NCBI GenBank assembly: GCA_903909375.1
Contig: CAIVVM010000025.1
Coordinates: 1-64,000 of the forward strand
DNA: 64,000 nt
Origin: an uncultured Alphaproteobacteria bacterium
GTDB lineage: Bacteria; Pseudomonadota; Alphaproteobacteria; Caulobacterales; Caulobacteraceae
Reading direction: 5' to 3'
Shown: piece by piece, positions 9,198 through 17,284 of the stretch
How the letters are laid out: the number at the start of each line of letters is the position of its first letter
How positions within the stretch are numbered: the stretch's first letter is position 1
The notes under the pieces: model-generated
The model's input: the letters and a program-made list of their open reading frames with translations, nothing else
What the model was told of the DNA's origin: nothing
The model's database searches: none
Made by a program: the position numbers and the translations under genes

Positions 9198-10256
9198 TCA
9201 TGTCAGGCCCAGCCACACCACGGACAGAATGAACAGGCCCAGCGCGATCACGCAGAACAGTTGAAGCAGAACCGTTCGCCAAAGCGCAGAGAACCATCCC
9301 AACCCATAGGCGCCCTTGATCTGGAAAAACATGTGCGCCGGCGGCGCCAGGACCAGCCATCCGGTCTGCAAGCCCAAACGGTCGCTGACCGCTCCTACCA
9401 TGATCAGCGCTGACATGAAGGTCAGCGAGTAGAGCACAAACACGCCGTGGTCATAGAGCGTCACCCCCCGCTTCCAGACGAACAGCAACGCGACGAACGG
9501 GATCGAGATCGGCACCAGAAGGAACGAGAATTTGTAAAAGGTCTGCTGCAGCTTGTAGATCGCGAATTCCGGGTTTTCGGCCTTTTCACGCAGCTTCTTA
9601 TCCAGGGCCTTGTTTCCTGTGCCGATGGTGAATTCGCCCGAGCGGACCCCTTCGGCAAGCCGCGCCTTCCAGTCTCCGCTGCCGGGTGACGCGAGGGCGG
9701 TCGCTCTTCCGGTTTCAGCCGCTTTCACACGCTGCTCTGCCGCCTCCACGGCTTTGTACAACAGCGGGCGTTGTTCCGGACCTACCCCCTCAAGGGCCGC
9801 GCGCGCCTTTGCGACATCAGTTCTCAGTTTCGCGATTTCCGCAGCGGTAAAGTCTCTGCGCTCAAGCACCGCCTGCTTCGGCGCGGGCGCATAGCTCAGC
9901 GCCATGAACATCACAAAGACTGTGAAAAGAAACAGCGCCAGCGGCGACACATAACGCGCCCGCTTGCCCATCACCCATTCGCGGGTCAGCTTTCCCGGCC
10001 GAAACGCCAGCAATGGCAAGGTACGCCAGGCGCGGCTGTCGAAGTGCATCACCCCGTGCAGCAGCTCCTCGCCCAGCTGCAGCAACGTCCGGTGCACATG
10101 GCTGGGATTGCCGCAGTTGTGACAGAAGCGCCCAACTGTCTTCGTCCCGCAGTCGGCGCATGGGTTTTGGTGCGCGCCCGCCACGCCGGAAGGTTTCTCA
10201 ATCGCCGACGCGATCAAACCCCCTGTCGCGGCCCCGCCGACTGCGTCCAGATCCAT
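9198..10256 (-). CDS. DUF3667 domain membrane protein with zinc ribbon
   Basis: A 352-residue membrane protein. Residues about 32-52 hold a zinc-ribbon-like CADCG...CHNCG pair, followed by the DUF3667 block (TLPLLAFRPGKLTREW, then RARYVSPLALFLF). There is one transmembrane segment after this block, a central charged helical stretch (about 130-220, A/E/K/R-rich, possibly coiled coil), then three or four more membrane segments to the C-terminus. This is the usual family architecture. Function unknown. The neighbouring small DUF805 membrane protein on the same strand may be cotranscribed, 63 bp or more upstream. Confidence 0.85.
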   Translation of the reverse strand: MDLDAVGGAATGGLIASAIEKPSGVAGAHQNPCADCGTKTVGRFCHNCGNPSHVHRTLLQLGEELLHGVMHFDSRAWRTLPLLAFRPGKLTREWVMGKRARYVSPLALFLFTVFVMFMALSYAPAPKQAVLERRDFTAAEIAKLRTDVAKARAALEGVGPEQRPLLYKAVEAAEQRVKAAETGRATALASPGSGDWKARLAEGVRSGEFTIGTGNKALDKKLREKAENPEFAIYKLQQTFYKFSFLLVPISIPFVALLFVWKRGVTLYDHGVFVLYSLTFMSALIMVGAVSDRLGLQTGWLVLAPPAHMFFQIKGAYGLGWFSALWRTVLLQLFCVIALGLFILSVVWLGLT

Positions 10257-10319
10257 GGTCGCCCCAAATGAGTGTGCTTGGCACTGTGCCGGGGTCGCCG
10301 CATTCCCACAAGGTTGCCG

Positions 10320-10790
10320 CTAGTCGAACACCTCAGCCTGGGAGGGATCGAGAGGATCGAGAGGATCGAGAGGATTGAGGGGATCGAGACCAAATCTGTT
10401 GGGGCCAGGCGTGCCCCGCAGGCACCCGAGTTCTACAAAGACCCAGATCGAGAAAGGCAAGGTCAAGGCGTTAAGCCCTGCCGCGGCATCGGCCTCGCCA
10501 GCCCCTTCGGCGGCCAGGGCCAGAAGGGAAAGAACAAACACGGGCAAATACATCGGGACGAGCCACCATGCGCCCTTGCCCCGGTCGTGCAGGCGGCGGA
10601 CCAGATTCGCCGCACTGACCCATATGGCGCCGATGACCAGAATTCCCGCCGCCAGTGGGCCCAGGACGGGCATGAAGACCGCGAGGAGAAACGCCACGAG
10701 GTAAGCAGGAACGAGCGCCAGCGCGGTCAGCCAGTACGGCTGCCGGTTTATGCGGCCAGAAAAAGAGAAATACGGACGATATCTTTCCAA
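10320..10790 (-). CDS. DUF805 family membrane protein with LDP-repeat tail
   Basis: A small inner membrane protein with the DUF805 N-terminal signature FSFSGRINRQPYW, about four transmembrane segments, and the family motif RRLHDRGKGAWWLV. I start it at the TTG at 10790 because DUF805 proteins usually begin just before this signature and a GGGGGA lies upstream; a GTG at 10826 would add 12 residues. The C-terminus (RFGLDPLNPLDPLDPLDPS) is unusual: it is encoded by a 9-bp tandem repeat, so its length may vary between strains without loss of frame. Function unknown. Confidence 0.8.
   Translation of the reverse strand: MERYRPYFSFSGRINRQPYWLTALALVPAYLVAFLLAVFMPVLGPLAAGILVIGAIWVSAANLVRRLHDRGKGAWWLVPMYLPVFVLSLLALAAEGAGEADAAAGLNALTLPFSIWVFVELGCLRGTPGPNRFGLDPLNPLDPLDPLDPSQAEVFD
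10345..10389. repeat. 9-bp tandem repeat inside DUF805 gene, five units
   Basis: Five consecutive 9-bp units on the plus strand: ggatcgaga three times, ggattgagg, then ggatcgaga. On the coding (minus) strand each unit reads Leu-Asp-Pro, with one variant unit giving Leu-Asn-Pro. Copy-number slippage would preserve the frame. Confidence 0.9.
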
Positions 10791-10963
10791 CCTGATCCCC
10801 CACAGCTTGCGACTTGACCCGACCACAAACGAGTGAGGTGCATCCGCCGGGAGTACCGGCCCGCGCGTCAGGTCTACGGCCTTCAGCTACGATGATCACT
10901 TTTCGTTCTCAACACGTCAAGCGTGTGTAGAAGAATATCGACCGGTTTGCGCGAAAGCCGCCG

Positions 10964-11746
10964 TCAGCGCCCCTTCCACGCCGGGGCGCGCTTCTGCGAG
11001 AACGCCAGCGGGCCTTCCACGAAATCCTCCGAGGTGAACAGCGCCGCCACCGCCGGATAGCGGTTCTGGCCCTTGATGGCCGCTTCCAGACTGGGCTCAT
11101 CCAGCCCGCGATAGACGGCTTCCTTCGACGCCCGGATCGACATCGGCCCCAGTTCGCAGATTCCCTTGGCCCATTCGTTCGCCACCCTCATCAGGTCTTC
11201 TGCGCTGGTCACCTCGGCAACGAAGCCAAGCTCCTTGCCTTCCGCCGCCGATACCCGCCGAGCTGTCAGGATCATCGACATCGCCCGCTTCACGCCAATG
11301 GCGCGCGGCAGGCGATGCAAGCCCCCGGCCAGCGCCGCCAATCCCACCCGCGGCTCCGGCAGCGCAAACACCGCCTTGTCCGACGCAATGATAATGTCGC
11401 AAGCCAGCGCGATCTCGAACCCGCCGCCCATGGCCACGCCGTTCACCGCCGCGATGAGAGGCTTGGTCAGGTCATAGCGCGACGTCAGTCCGGCGAAACC
11501 CGACGGCGGACTTCCCATCTTGCCGCCTGTGGCCTGGTGCTTGAGGTCATTGCCGGCGGAGAAGGCGCGCTCCCCCGCCCCGGTCACGATTCCCACCCAC
11601 TGGTCCGGATCGGCCGCGAACGCATTGACCGCGTCATCCATCTCGAAGTGCGCCGGCGAATGCATGGCGTTCATCACGTCGGGGCGGTTTAAAGTGAAGG
11701 TGGTGATCGGTCCGTTGCGATCCACCTTGATGAACTCATAGGCCAT
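10964..11746 (-). CDS. Enoyl-CoA hydratase/isomerase family protein
   Basis: A 260-residue crotonase-fold enzyme acting on acyl-CoA thioesters. The oxyanion-hole segments are visible: AFSAGNDLKHQ and GVAMGGGFEIALACD. The catalytic-glutamate region is FALPEPRVGLAALAGGLHRLPR, close to hydratase family members. The ATG at 11746 is chosen over an in-frame codon 8 residues upstream because GGGAG precedes it. It lies 49 bp behind the gamma-carbonic anhydrase gene on the same strand and could share its transcript. Exact substrate unknown. Confidence 0.9.
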   Translation of the reverse strand: MAYEFIKVDRNGPITTFTLNRPDVMNAMHSPAHFEMDDAVNAFAADPDQWVGIVTGAGERAFSAGNDLKHQATGGKMGSPPSGFAGLTSRYDLTKPLIAAVNGVAMGGGFEIALACDIIIASDKAVFALPEPRVGLAALAGGLHRLPRAIGVKRAMSMILTARRVSAAEGKELGFVAEVTSAEDLMRVANEWAKGICELGPMSIRASKEAVYRGLDEPSLEAAIKGQNRYPAVAALFTSEDFVEGPLAFSQKRAPAWKGR

Positions 11747-11795
11747 GGCGTTCTCCCTTGCTTGGTTCAATCGTCGGCAGGCGCCGCAACGTTCG

Positions 11796-12326
11796 TCAAG
11801 ACATCTCGGTCAGTTCCCGCCGGTACCGCTTCCAGTTCTCCACATAGTGCGCCGCGCCCAGAGCCACGCGCATGGCCTGTTCGGGGCTCAACTCGCGCAC
11901 CACCTTGCCCGGCGCGCCCATCACCAGAGAATTGTCCGGGATCACTCTGCCCTCGGGGATCAGGCTCCCAGCTCCAATCAGACAGTTCTTTCCGATCACC
12001 GCCCCGTTCAACACCGTCGAGCCGATCCCCACGAGACTACCGTCGCCAATTACACAGCCGTGCAGCATCACCATATGCCCCACGGTGACGTTCGCCCCGA
12101 TGGTGCAGGGCGAGCCTGTATCCGTATGGATCACGCTGCCGTCCTGGATGTTTGAGCCTTCGCCGATGATTATGGGATCGTTATCTCCGCGCAGCGTCAC
12201 ACCCCACCAGACCGAGGCGTTCTTCTTCAGAATTACCCGCCCCATCACCGCAGCATTGGGCGCAATCCAGTATTCGTCATCATTTGGTAGCTCAGGTGTC
12301 ACATTGCCCAATGAATAGACACTCAT
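11796..12326 (-). CDS. Gamma carbonic anhydrase-like hexapeptide-repeat protein
   Basis: A 176-residue left-handed beta-helix protein of the gamma-carbonic anhydrase/PaaY family. Hexapeptide repeats run through about residues 20-140. Three candidate metal-binding histidines lie in [18 protein letters not shown]; these His positions fit the Cam/PaaY metal site at trimer interfaces. The protein is cytoplasmic and probably trimeric. PaaY-type thioesterase activity is an alternative, and its position before a crotonase-family gene would suit that. Carbonic anhydrase activity is not guaranteed in this family. Confidence 0.9.
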   Translation of the reverse strand: MSVYSLGNVTPELPNDDEYWIAPNAAVMGRVILKKNASVWWGVTLRGDNDPIIIGEGSNIQDGSVIHTDTGSPCTIGANVTVGHMVMLHGCVIGDGSLVGIGSTVLNGAVIGKNCLIGAGSLIPEGRVIPDNSLVMGAPGKVVRELSPEQAMRVALGAAHYVENWKRYRRELTEMS

Positions 12327-12399
12327 CGCCGGCCTCCATTTCTTGCCGCTGACGGCTGTTTAACGACTCATAAACCAAGCTAAGGTCAATCTAACGGTG

Positions 12400-12629
12400 C
12401 GATTCGAAAGGGCCACAGCCCTTTGGAACGACCGCGGGGGTTTTGGCTCCCGTGTTCTCGCGTTGGACGGGGTGTATGACGCCAGGTCTGTTGCTCTCAA
12501 GGGCTTCGCCGCCCGCAAGCGTACGAAACGGTGAGCCGCCAGGCCGCCTCCTCGGTCGACTCCTCCGCCGCCAACGCCGCATTCACCCATTTGTCCAAGG
12601 GCGCTCCCATTCACGGGACGCCCTTTTTT
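12400..12629 (+). ncRNA. Candidate non-coding RNA or phoH leader
   Basis: Between 12327 and the phoH start at 12652 there is no credible coding sequence, yet a strong rightward terminator ends at 12629. No plus-strand gene lies upstream until 5411, so a separate short rightward transcript is implied. Near its 5' end is a perfect 7-bp hairpin, AAAGGGC-CACA-GCCCTTT (12407-12424). It may be a free small RNA or an attenuated leader of phoH. I could not match it to tmRNA, SRP RNA, RNase P RNA or 6S RNA. The 5' boundary is a guess. Confidence 0.35.
12597..12629 (+). terminator. Rho-independent terminator upstream of phoH
   Basis: AAGGGCG, one bulged C, TCCC, loop ATTCAC, GGGA, CGCCCTT, then TTTT: an 11-bp stem with one bulge followed by a U-tract on the plus strand. 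The T-run is only on the plus strand, so it terminates rightward transcription. It lies just upstream of the phoH ribosome-binding site (GGAGG at 12641). Confidence 0.7.
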
Positions 12630-12651
12630 CTTGCCCCCACGGAGGCTTTTG

Positions 12652-13416
12652 ATGACCAAGCGAGCCCTGAAGCGACAGCTGCGCGAAGGCGCGTTCGACG
12701 CCGGACAGTTCGAGGGTGATGACAAGATCCGCCGCCTGCCCGTCGAACGGGCCTGGTCGCCCCTCAATCATCACAACGACGATCGCGAGCAGGGCTATCT
12801 GAAGACCATCAAGGCCAAGTCCGTTGGACAACAGGCGCTGATCGACGCCGTGGATGCCAAGAATCTGGTGCTTGCCCTGGGCCCTGCCGGCACCGGCAAA
12901 ACCTATCTAGCCATCGCCAAGGCCGTCGAGGCGCTGGAAGCCGGCAAGGTGGGCCGCATCGTGCTGTCGCGTCCGGCCGTCGAAGCCGGCGAATCCATCG
13001 GCTTCCTGCCGGGCGACGCAGAAGACAAGCTCGCGCCCTATCTGCGCCCGCTCTATGACGCCTTGTCGGATCGCCTGTCGATGAAGCGTGTGCGCACCCT
13101 GATGACCGAAGGCGCCATCGAGATCGCCCCCGTCGGCTTCATGCGCGGGCGTACCCTGAACAACGCCTTCGTGGTGATCGACGAGGCCCAGAACTGCACC
13201 TACGTGCAACTCAAGATGCTGCTTACTCGGCTCGGCTGGCATTCTACGATGGTGGTCACCGGAGATCCTGACCAGTCTGACCTGCTGCCAACCTTCTCAG
13301 GTCTTGGCCCCGTGGCCGACAAACTCGAATCCGTCAACAACATCGCCGTTGTCCGCCTCCAGGACCGCGATATCGTGCGCCATCCGTTGGTCGCGGAGAT
13401 GCTGGGGGTGCTTTAG
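12652..13416 (+). CDS. PhoH-like family ATPase
   Basis: A 254-residue P-loop protein of the PhoH family, cytoplasmic and often linked to RNA metabolism through an SF1-helicase-like core. Walker A GPAGTGKT is at residues 77-84 and Walker B is VVIDEAQN. The downstream LLTRLGWHSTMVVTGDPDQ segment is the family's sensor motif. The ATG at 12652 has GGAGG six bases upstream; an earlier in-frame ATG at 12631 lies in the terminator tail. There is no KH or PIN domain, so it is the short form. Not evidently linked to phosphate control here. Confidence 0.93.
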   Translation: MTKRALKRQLREGAFDAGQFEGDDKIRRLPVERAWSPLNHHNDDREQGYLKTIKAKSVGQQALIDAVDAKNLVLALGPAGTGKTYLAIAKAVEALEAGKVGRIVLSRPAVEAGESIGFLPGDAEDKLAPYLRPLYDALSDRLSMKRVRTLMTEGAIEIAPVGFMRGRTLNNAFVVIDEAQNCTYVQLKMLLTRLGWHSTMVVTGDPDQSDLLPTFSGLGPVADKLESVNNIAVVRLQDRDIVRHPLVAEMLGVL

Positions 13417-13455
13417 CACCCTGTCTCCTCACCCTGCTCAATCGGCCGTTACCTG

Positions 13456-13570
13456 GAGCCTCGTCCGCTCAGATTGAATCAATCTGAGCGGGAAAACGAG
13501 GCTCAACTTTTTGAATTATATGTGTTTTCTGATTCAAGCCGGTGTCCGCTTCGGCGAAAACTGCTATAGG
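13456..13570. repeat. Dispersed palindromic intergenic element, copy A
   Basis: A long hairpin at 13456-13504: outer arms GAGCCTCGT / ACGAGGCTC and inner arms around a GAAT-type loop (CTCAGATTG / CAATCTGAG). It is followed to about 13570 by a second module containing TTCAAGCCGGTGTCCGCTT. Copy B at 33208-33321 has the same plan and related sequence, so this is a repeat family and not a simple terminator. It sits directly after phoH and may serve as its 3' end. Confidence 0.8.
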
Positions 13571-13639
13571 AGCCGCGTCATCGCTTCGGCGCTGCCGCGA
13601 CACCGGTTGTGATCTGTACGCCACGCGCCAGGACAAGCC

Positions 13640-14284
13640 TCATCGGGACGGCGCCTCGGAGATTGCGTATCCCTCGGGTTTCGCGAACAGGCCCGGATTG
13701 TCCGGCAATGCGGTCTCATAGGCATCGTAAACGATCGTCAGGACCGCCGTCGTTCCCTGAAAATAGGCCACCTCGGCAGGCGTTCCGGTCTCGTACAGGA
13801 GAATCTCCAGTCGGCGGTCGCCCTCCTGCATGGCATGAATCCGCGCCGGACGCCCGGCGACGTCGCGAACCCCCGCTTCACGGGCCCGTCCGCGGGCGAA
13901 GCGCGCCTCGCAGCCGAACTCCAGCTCTGTGAAAGCCTGGGGCACCCCCTGCCCGGCCACGATCGGCGCCTTGGCCTCATAGGTGGGCCCGGGGTCCAGC
14001 AGGTGGCGACCGGTCCCGTCAGCACGATTGACGATCCAGACGTCCGGCGAAGCGACGATTGCGAGGACATGCAGTCCGCCGGCCAAATCCGCAGACTCTT
14101 CGTTGCGCAGGAAACGTGAGCCTTGTCGGTAGAGCGTAACGGGCGCCGCCCGGAAGCTGCCGGGCGTTACGTCAGTCCCCACTGACCGGGAGACGATTTT
14201 CATGAGTTTGGCCGGGGCGCAGGTCTCCGCCAACGCGGGCGAAGCTATCAAGGCCAACAACAAGGACAGAGCCGATAACTTCAT
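13640..14284 (-). CDS. Hypothetical exported protein
   Basis: A 214-residue protein with a clear Sec signal peptide (MKLSALSLLLALIASPALAE) that sets the start at 14284. The mature part has no domain that I recognise. It contains two cysteines (CAPAK near the N-terminus and FGCEAR centrally) that could form a disulfide, and a C-terminal half (LEILLYETGTPAEVAYFQGT) with beta-strand character. Predicted periplasmic. It is divergent from xth, sharing a 78-bp intergenic region. Function unknown. Confidence 0.75.
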   Translation of the reverse strand: MKLSALSLLLALIASPALAETCAPAKLMKIVSRSVGTDVTPGSFRAAPVTLYRQGSRFLRNEESADLAGGLHVLAIVASPDVWIVNRADGTGRHLLDPGPTYEAKAPIVAGQGVPQAFTELEFGCEARFARGRAREAGVRDVAGRPARIHAMQEGDRRLEILLYETGTPAEVAYFQGTTAVLTIVYDAYETALPDNPGLFAKPEGYAISEAPSR

Positions 14285-14362
14285 TTCGCGCGCGCAAACC
14301 ACCCATGGCCTTGAGGCGACTGCCCCACCCCTCTAGCCTCCGTCGCGAAACCGGAGACGTCA

Positions 14363-15142
14363 ATGCGTATCGCCACCTGGAATGTGAACTCGGTCAACGC
14401 CCGAATCGAGACGGTGTTGCGCTGGTTCGAGGAGGCGAAGCCGGACGTGGCATGCCTCCAGGAAATCAAATGCATCGACGAGAAATTCCCGACCGAAGCC
14501 TTTGAAAGGCTGGGCTATAATGTCGCCGTCCATGGTCAGAAGACCTACAACGGTGTCGCGCTGATATCGAAGACCCCGCTCGAGGACGTGCGGCGAGGCC
14601 TGCCCGGCGACGATACGGACGAACAGGCGCGTTACATTGAGGCCGTGGTCTCCGGCCCACGCCCGGTTCGGGTGGGTTGCCTCTACCTTCCCAACGGCAA
14701 TCCAGTGTCCACGCCGAAGTTCGATTACAAACTGGCCTGGATGGCGCGCCTGAATGCTCACGCTCGCGAACTGCTGACTTGGGAAGAACCGTTCGTCCTG
14801 ACCGGCGACTACAACGTGATCCCCGAGCGACGTGACGCAGAGTTTCCCGATAACTGGGCCGGCGACGCGCTGTTTCAGCCCGAGAGCCGGGCCGCCTTCC
14901 GGGCGCTGAAGAACCTGGGCCTCACCGAAGCCTTCCTGCAAGCGGACGGCGCGCCGGGCGCCTATACCTTCTGGGACTATCAGGCTGGCGCCTGGCAACG
15001 GAATAACGGTATCCGCATCGATCACGCCCTGTTGTCGCCCCAGGCCGCAGACCTCCTGACCGGCGTATCAATCCACCGCGATGTGCGCTCCTGGGAAAAA
15101 CCATCGGATCACGTGCCGCTGGTCGTTGAACTCGATGCATGA
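14363..15142 (+). CDS. xth: Exodeoxyribonuclease III
   Basis: A 259-residue member of the EEP (exonuclease/endonuclease/phosphatase) family, the AP endonuclease and 3'-5' exonuclease of base excision repair. The N-terminus MRIATWNVNSVNAR, the metal-binding glutamate in CLQEIKC, the ALISKTPLEDV region, the LTGDYNVIPE Asp-Asn pair, and the terminal RIDHALLS and SDHVPLV motifs are all intact. Length is normal for XthA. A small conserved hypothetical gene follows after 37 bp and may be cotranscribed. Confidence 0.95.
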   Translation: MRIATWNVNSVNARIETVLRWFEEAKPDVACLQEIKCIDEKFPTEAFERLGYNVAVHGQKTYNGVALISKTPLEDVRRGLPGDDTDEQARYIEAVVSGPRPVRVGCLYLPNGNPVSTPKFDYKLAWMARLNAHARELLTWEEPFVLTGDYNVIPERRDAEFPDNWAGDALFQPESRAAFRALKNLGLTEAFLQADGAPGAYTFWDYQAGAWQRNNGIRIDHALLSPQAADLLTGVSIHRDVRSWEKPSDHVPLVVELDA

Positions 15143-15179
15143 TTTCGACGACTCGGTCGAACCTGCGTAGGCTTCTGCT

Positions 15180-15860
15180 ATGGACGAGGCAGCCCGGCTT
15201 CTGACGCTTCTGGCCCTTGTCGGCGGCGCCTTGACGCTGGCCGGAACGGGGATGCTCTGGTTCCTCGACGAGACCCGCCGGATCCGCCGCACGCTCACCA
15301 ACGCCCTTGGCCACCCGCCAGAACCAGGCCTGATTGTGCGCGGACGCGGTGTGGGCATCGGGTTCAACCTGCCTTCAAACCGCGTTGTGGTCACATGGGA
15401 TCGTGGAGCATGGCGGCTGGACTACAGCCTCGATGAATTGATGGGCGTGGACCTGATCGTTGACCGTCAAGTCGCGGCGCGCACCTTTCGGGGCGAGACA
15501 CGCCGACCGCTGGATCAACTCGCCGAACCGACCGAGGGCGTCCGGCTGCGCTTCGTTTTCGACGATCCGGCTCACCCGGACTTCTCCCTGGACCTCTGGC
15601 AACCGGGCGACGACGACGTCAGAGGTCGACTTCACGCAGACGACGCCCTGGAAGAGGCCAATCGCTGGATGGCGCGGATGGAGGCCTTGCTGCGTCGACC
15701 CGTCACCCGGGGCCCCGCTGCACAGACGACAATACCGGTCAGGCCGACGCCATCGCCCGTCGCGGTGCGCGCCTCGCCGCCACTTGAGCGCGACGACATG
15801 GACGAGGATGAGCCGCCCTGGGACGATCCGGACGATGGCGATCCCCGCGCCATAACTTGA
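15180..15860 (+). CDS. Conserved hypothetical membrane-anchored protein
   Basis: A 226-residue protein. It has one N-terminal transmembrane segment (about residues 7-28, LLTLLALVGGALTLAGTG), then a globular domain of about 150 residues with no motif I recognise, and a low-complexity tail rich in Pro, Asp and Glu ending DDPDDGDPRA. The acidic tail and single anchor suggest an inner membrane protein with a cytoplasmic domain. It lies between xth and nnrU on the same strand with short gaps (37 and 45 bp), so a shared transcript is likely. Function unknown. Confidence 0.75.
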   Translation: MDEAARLLTLLALVGGALTLAGTGMLWFLDETRRIRRTLTNALGHPPEPGLIVRGRGVGIGFNLPSNRVVVTWDRGAWRLDYSLDELMGVDLIVDRQVAARTFRGETRRPLDQLAEPTEGVRLRFVFDDPAHPDFSLDLWQPGDDDVRGRLHADDALEEANRWMARMEALLRRPVTRGPAAQTTIPVRPTPSPVAVRASPPLERDDMDEDEPPWDDPDDGDPRAIT

Positions 15861-15905
15861 CGATGTAAATTATGCTGTCAGAGTCACGCTTGGAGGACCT
15901 GATCC

Positions 15906-16598
15906 ATGGCCAGTCTGATCGCCGCCGCTGCTTTTTTCCTGCTGATCCACCTGGGTGTCTCCGGAACCCGGCTAAGGGACGCCCTCGTCGGACGTATCGG
16001 CCAGAATGCCTACATGGGGCTGTTCTCGCTGGCCTCGGTGGCAGGCCTGGTCTGGCTGGGGTTCGCCTATGCTGGCGCGCGGGGCGAAGTCTGGAACACG
16101 GCGCACTGGGGCATCAACGCGGCCACCCGGCATACTCAACTTTTGACCCAACTGTTGGCCATGCTGCTGATCGTCCCGGGGTTGGCCACCCCCAACCCCA
16201 CCAGTGTGCAGCAGGAAGGCGCCCTGGATCGCCCGGATGTGGTGCAAGGCATGCTGCGAATCACCCGCCATCCGTTTCTTTGGGGCGTGGCGATATGGGC
16301 TTTGGGGCACCTGCTGGTGAACGGCGACAGGGCCAGCATCGTGCTCTTCGGAACCCTGCTGGTGCTGGCCGTGACCGGAACCTCCAGCATCGACGCCAAA
16401 CGCAAGCGGGCGCTGGGCGAATCCTACGAGGCCTTCATGGCCCAGACCTCCAACGTGCCCTTCGCTGCGATTCTGAACAGACGCCAGTCTCTCAAGCTGG
16501 GTGAAATCGGATTGTGGCGCATCGCGCTTGGTGTGGCGGTCTGGGCGATCCTGATGCTGGCGCACCCCATGCTGTTCGGGGTGGCGGCGCTGGGTTAG
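15906..16598 (+). CDS. NnrU family membrane protein
   Basis: A 230-residue multi-pass inner membrane protein with about six hydrophobic segments. The family signatures RITRHPFLWGVAIWALGHLL and VNGDRASIVLFG are present. NnrU was named from nitrate/nitrite-regulated clusters and is related to isoprenylcysteine methyltransferase-like and 15-cis-zeta-carotene isomerase (Z-ISO) proteins. No denitrification genes are nearby, so a role in nitrogen oxide metabolism is not supported here. The stop overlaps the convergent racemase gene by 4 bp. Confidence 0.88.
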   Translation: MASLIAAAAFFLLIHLGVSGTRLRDALVGRIGQNAYMGLFSLASVAGLVWLGFAYAGARGEVWNTAHWGINAATRHTQLLTQLLAMLLIVPGLATPNPTSVQQEGALDRPDVVQGMLRITRHPFLWGVAIWALGHLLVNGDRASIVLFGTLLVLAVTGTSSIDAKRKRALGESYEAFMAQTSNVPFAAILNRRQSLKLGEIGLWRIALGVAVWAILMLAHPMLFGVAALG

Positions 16599-17284
16599 CC
16601 CAGCGCGAAGTTCACCGCGGCTTCCACATGCGCCAGCGCTGTGTCGACCGTTGGCGCGGGCATGGCGTCCGCATCCAGCAATAGTCCGATCTCGGTGCAG
16701 CCGAAGATGATGCTGTCAGCCCCGTTCGCCAGCCCCCGCTCGATGATGTCCGCCACAGCGACCCGGGAGTCAGCCAGAATCACGCCCTGGCAAAGCTCGT
16801 CGTAGATGATGGCGTGGAGTCGTTCCCGGTCACCCGCGTTCGGCGTCAGCACAGAGAACCCTGCCCGCTCCAGGCGATCGCGGTAGAACGGCTTCTCCAT
16901 CGTGAACCGGGTCGCCAGCAACAAGGGCCGGGAGACCCCCTTCGCCGACAGGGCCGCCGCCGTGGCGTCAGCGATATGGATCAGGGGAATCGCCACCGCT
17001 GCCTCAACCTGAGGGGCGTTGATGTGCATGGTGTTGGCGCAAATGACGATCGCCCCCGCCCCGGCCGCCTCCAGTTTTCGAGCCGCTTCGGCCAGAATCC
17101 TGCCGGTCTCCGTCCAGTCCTCAACGGCCTGCAGCGCCGCAATCGGGGCAAAATCCACCGACCACAGGATCAGCTCAGCCGAATGCAATCCACCCAGCCG
17201 TTCGCGGACACGCCGGTTCAGCTGCTGGTAGTAGACAGTGGTGCTCTCTGCGCTGATCCCGCCGATCAGGCCCAGGATCTTCAT
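16595..17284 (-). CDS. Aspartate/glutamate racemase family protein
   Basis: A 229-residue PLP-independent amino acid racemase of the Asp/Glu/hydantoin racemase superfamily. Both catalytic cysteine motifs are present: ICANTMH (the CxNTMH form seen in YgeA-type racemases) and FGCTEIGLL. The N-terminus MKILGLIGGISAESTTVYYQ is typical of the aspartate racemase branch. The ATG overlaps the TGA of ilvD (ATGA), so translation is probably coupled to ilvD. The substrate may be aspartate, glutamate or a broader set. Confidence 0.9.
   Translation of the reverse strand: MKILGLIGGISAESTTVYYQQLNRRVRERLGGLHSAELILWSVDFAPIAALQAVEDWTETGRILAEAARKLEAAGAGAIVICANTMHINAPQVEAAVAIPLIHIADATAAALSAKGVSRPLLLATRFTMEKPFYRDRLERAGFSVLTPNAGDRERLHAIIYDELCQGVILADSRVAVADIIERGLANGADSIIFGCTEIGLLLDADAMPAPTVDTALAHVEAAVNFALG

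Noticed and set aside
12400..12629. tmRNA, SRP RNA, RNase P RNA or 6S RNA at the phoH upstream transcript
   Set aside because: No tag-peptide frame of the AANDN type, no SRP GGAAGGAAGCAG-like loop and no RNase P core motifs; 6S could not be shown. It is kept only as an unknown candidate.
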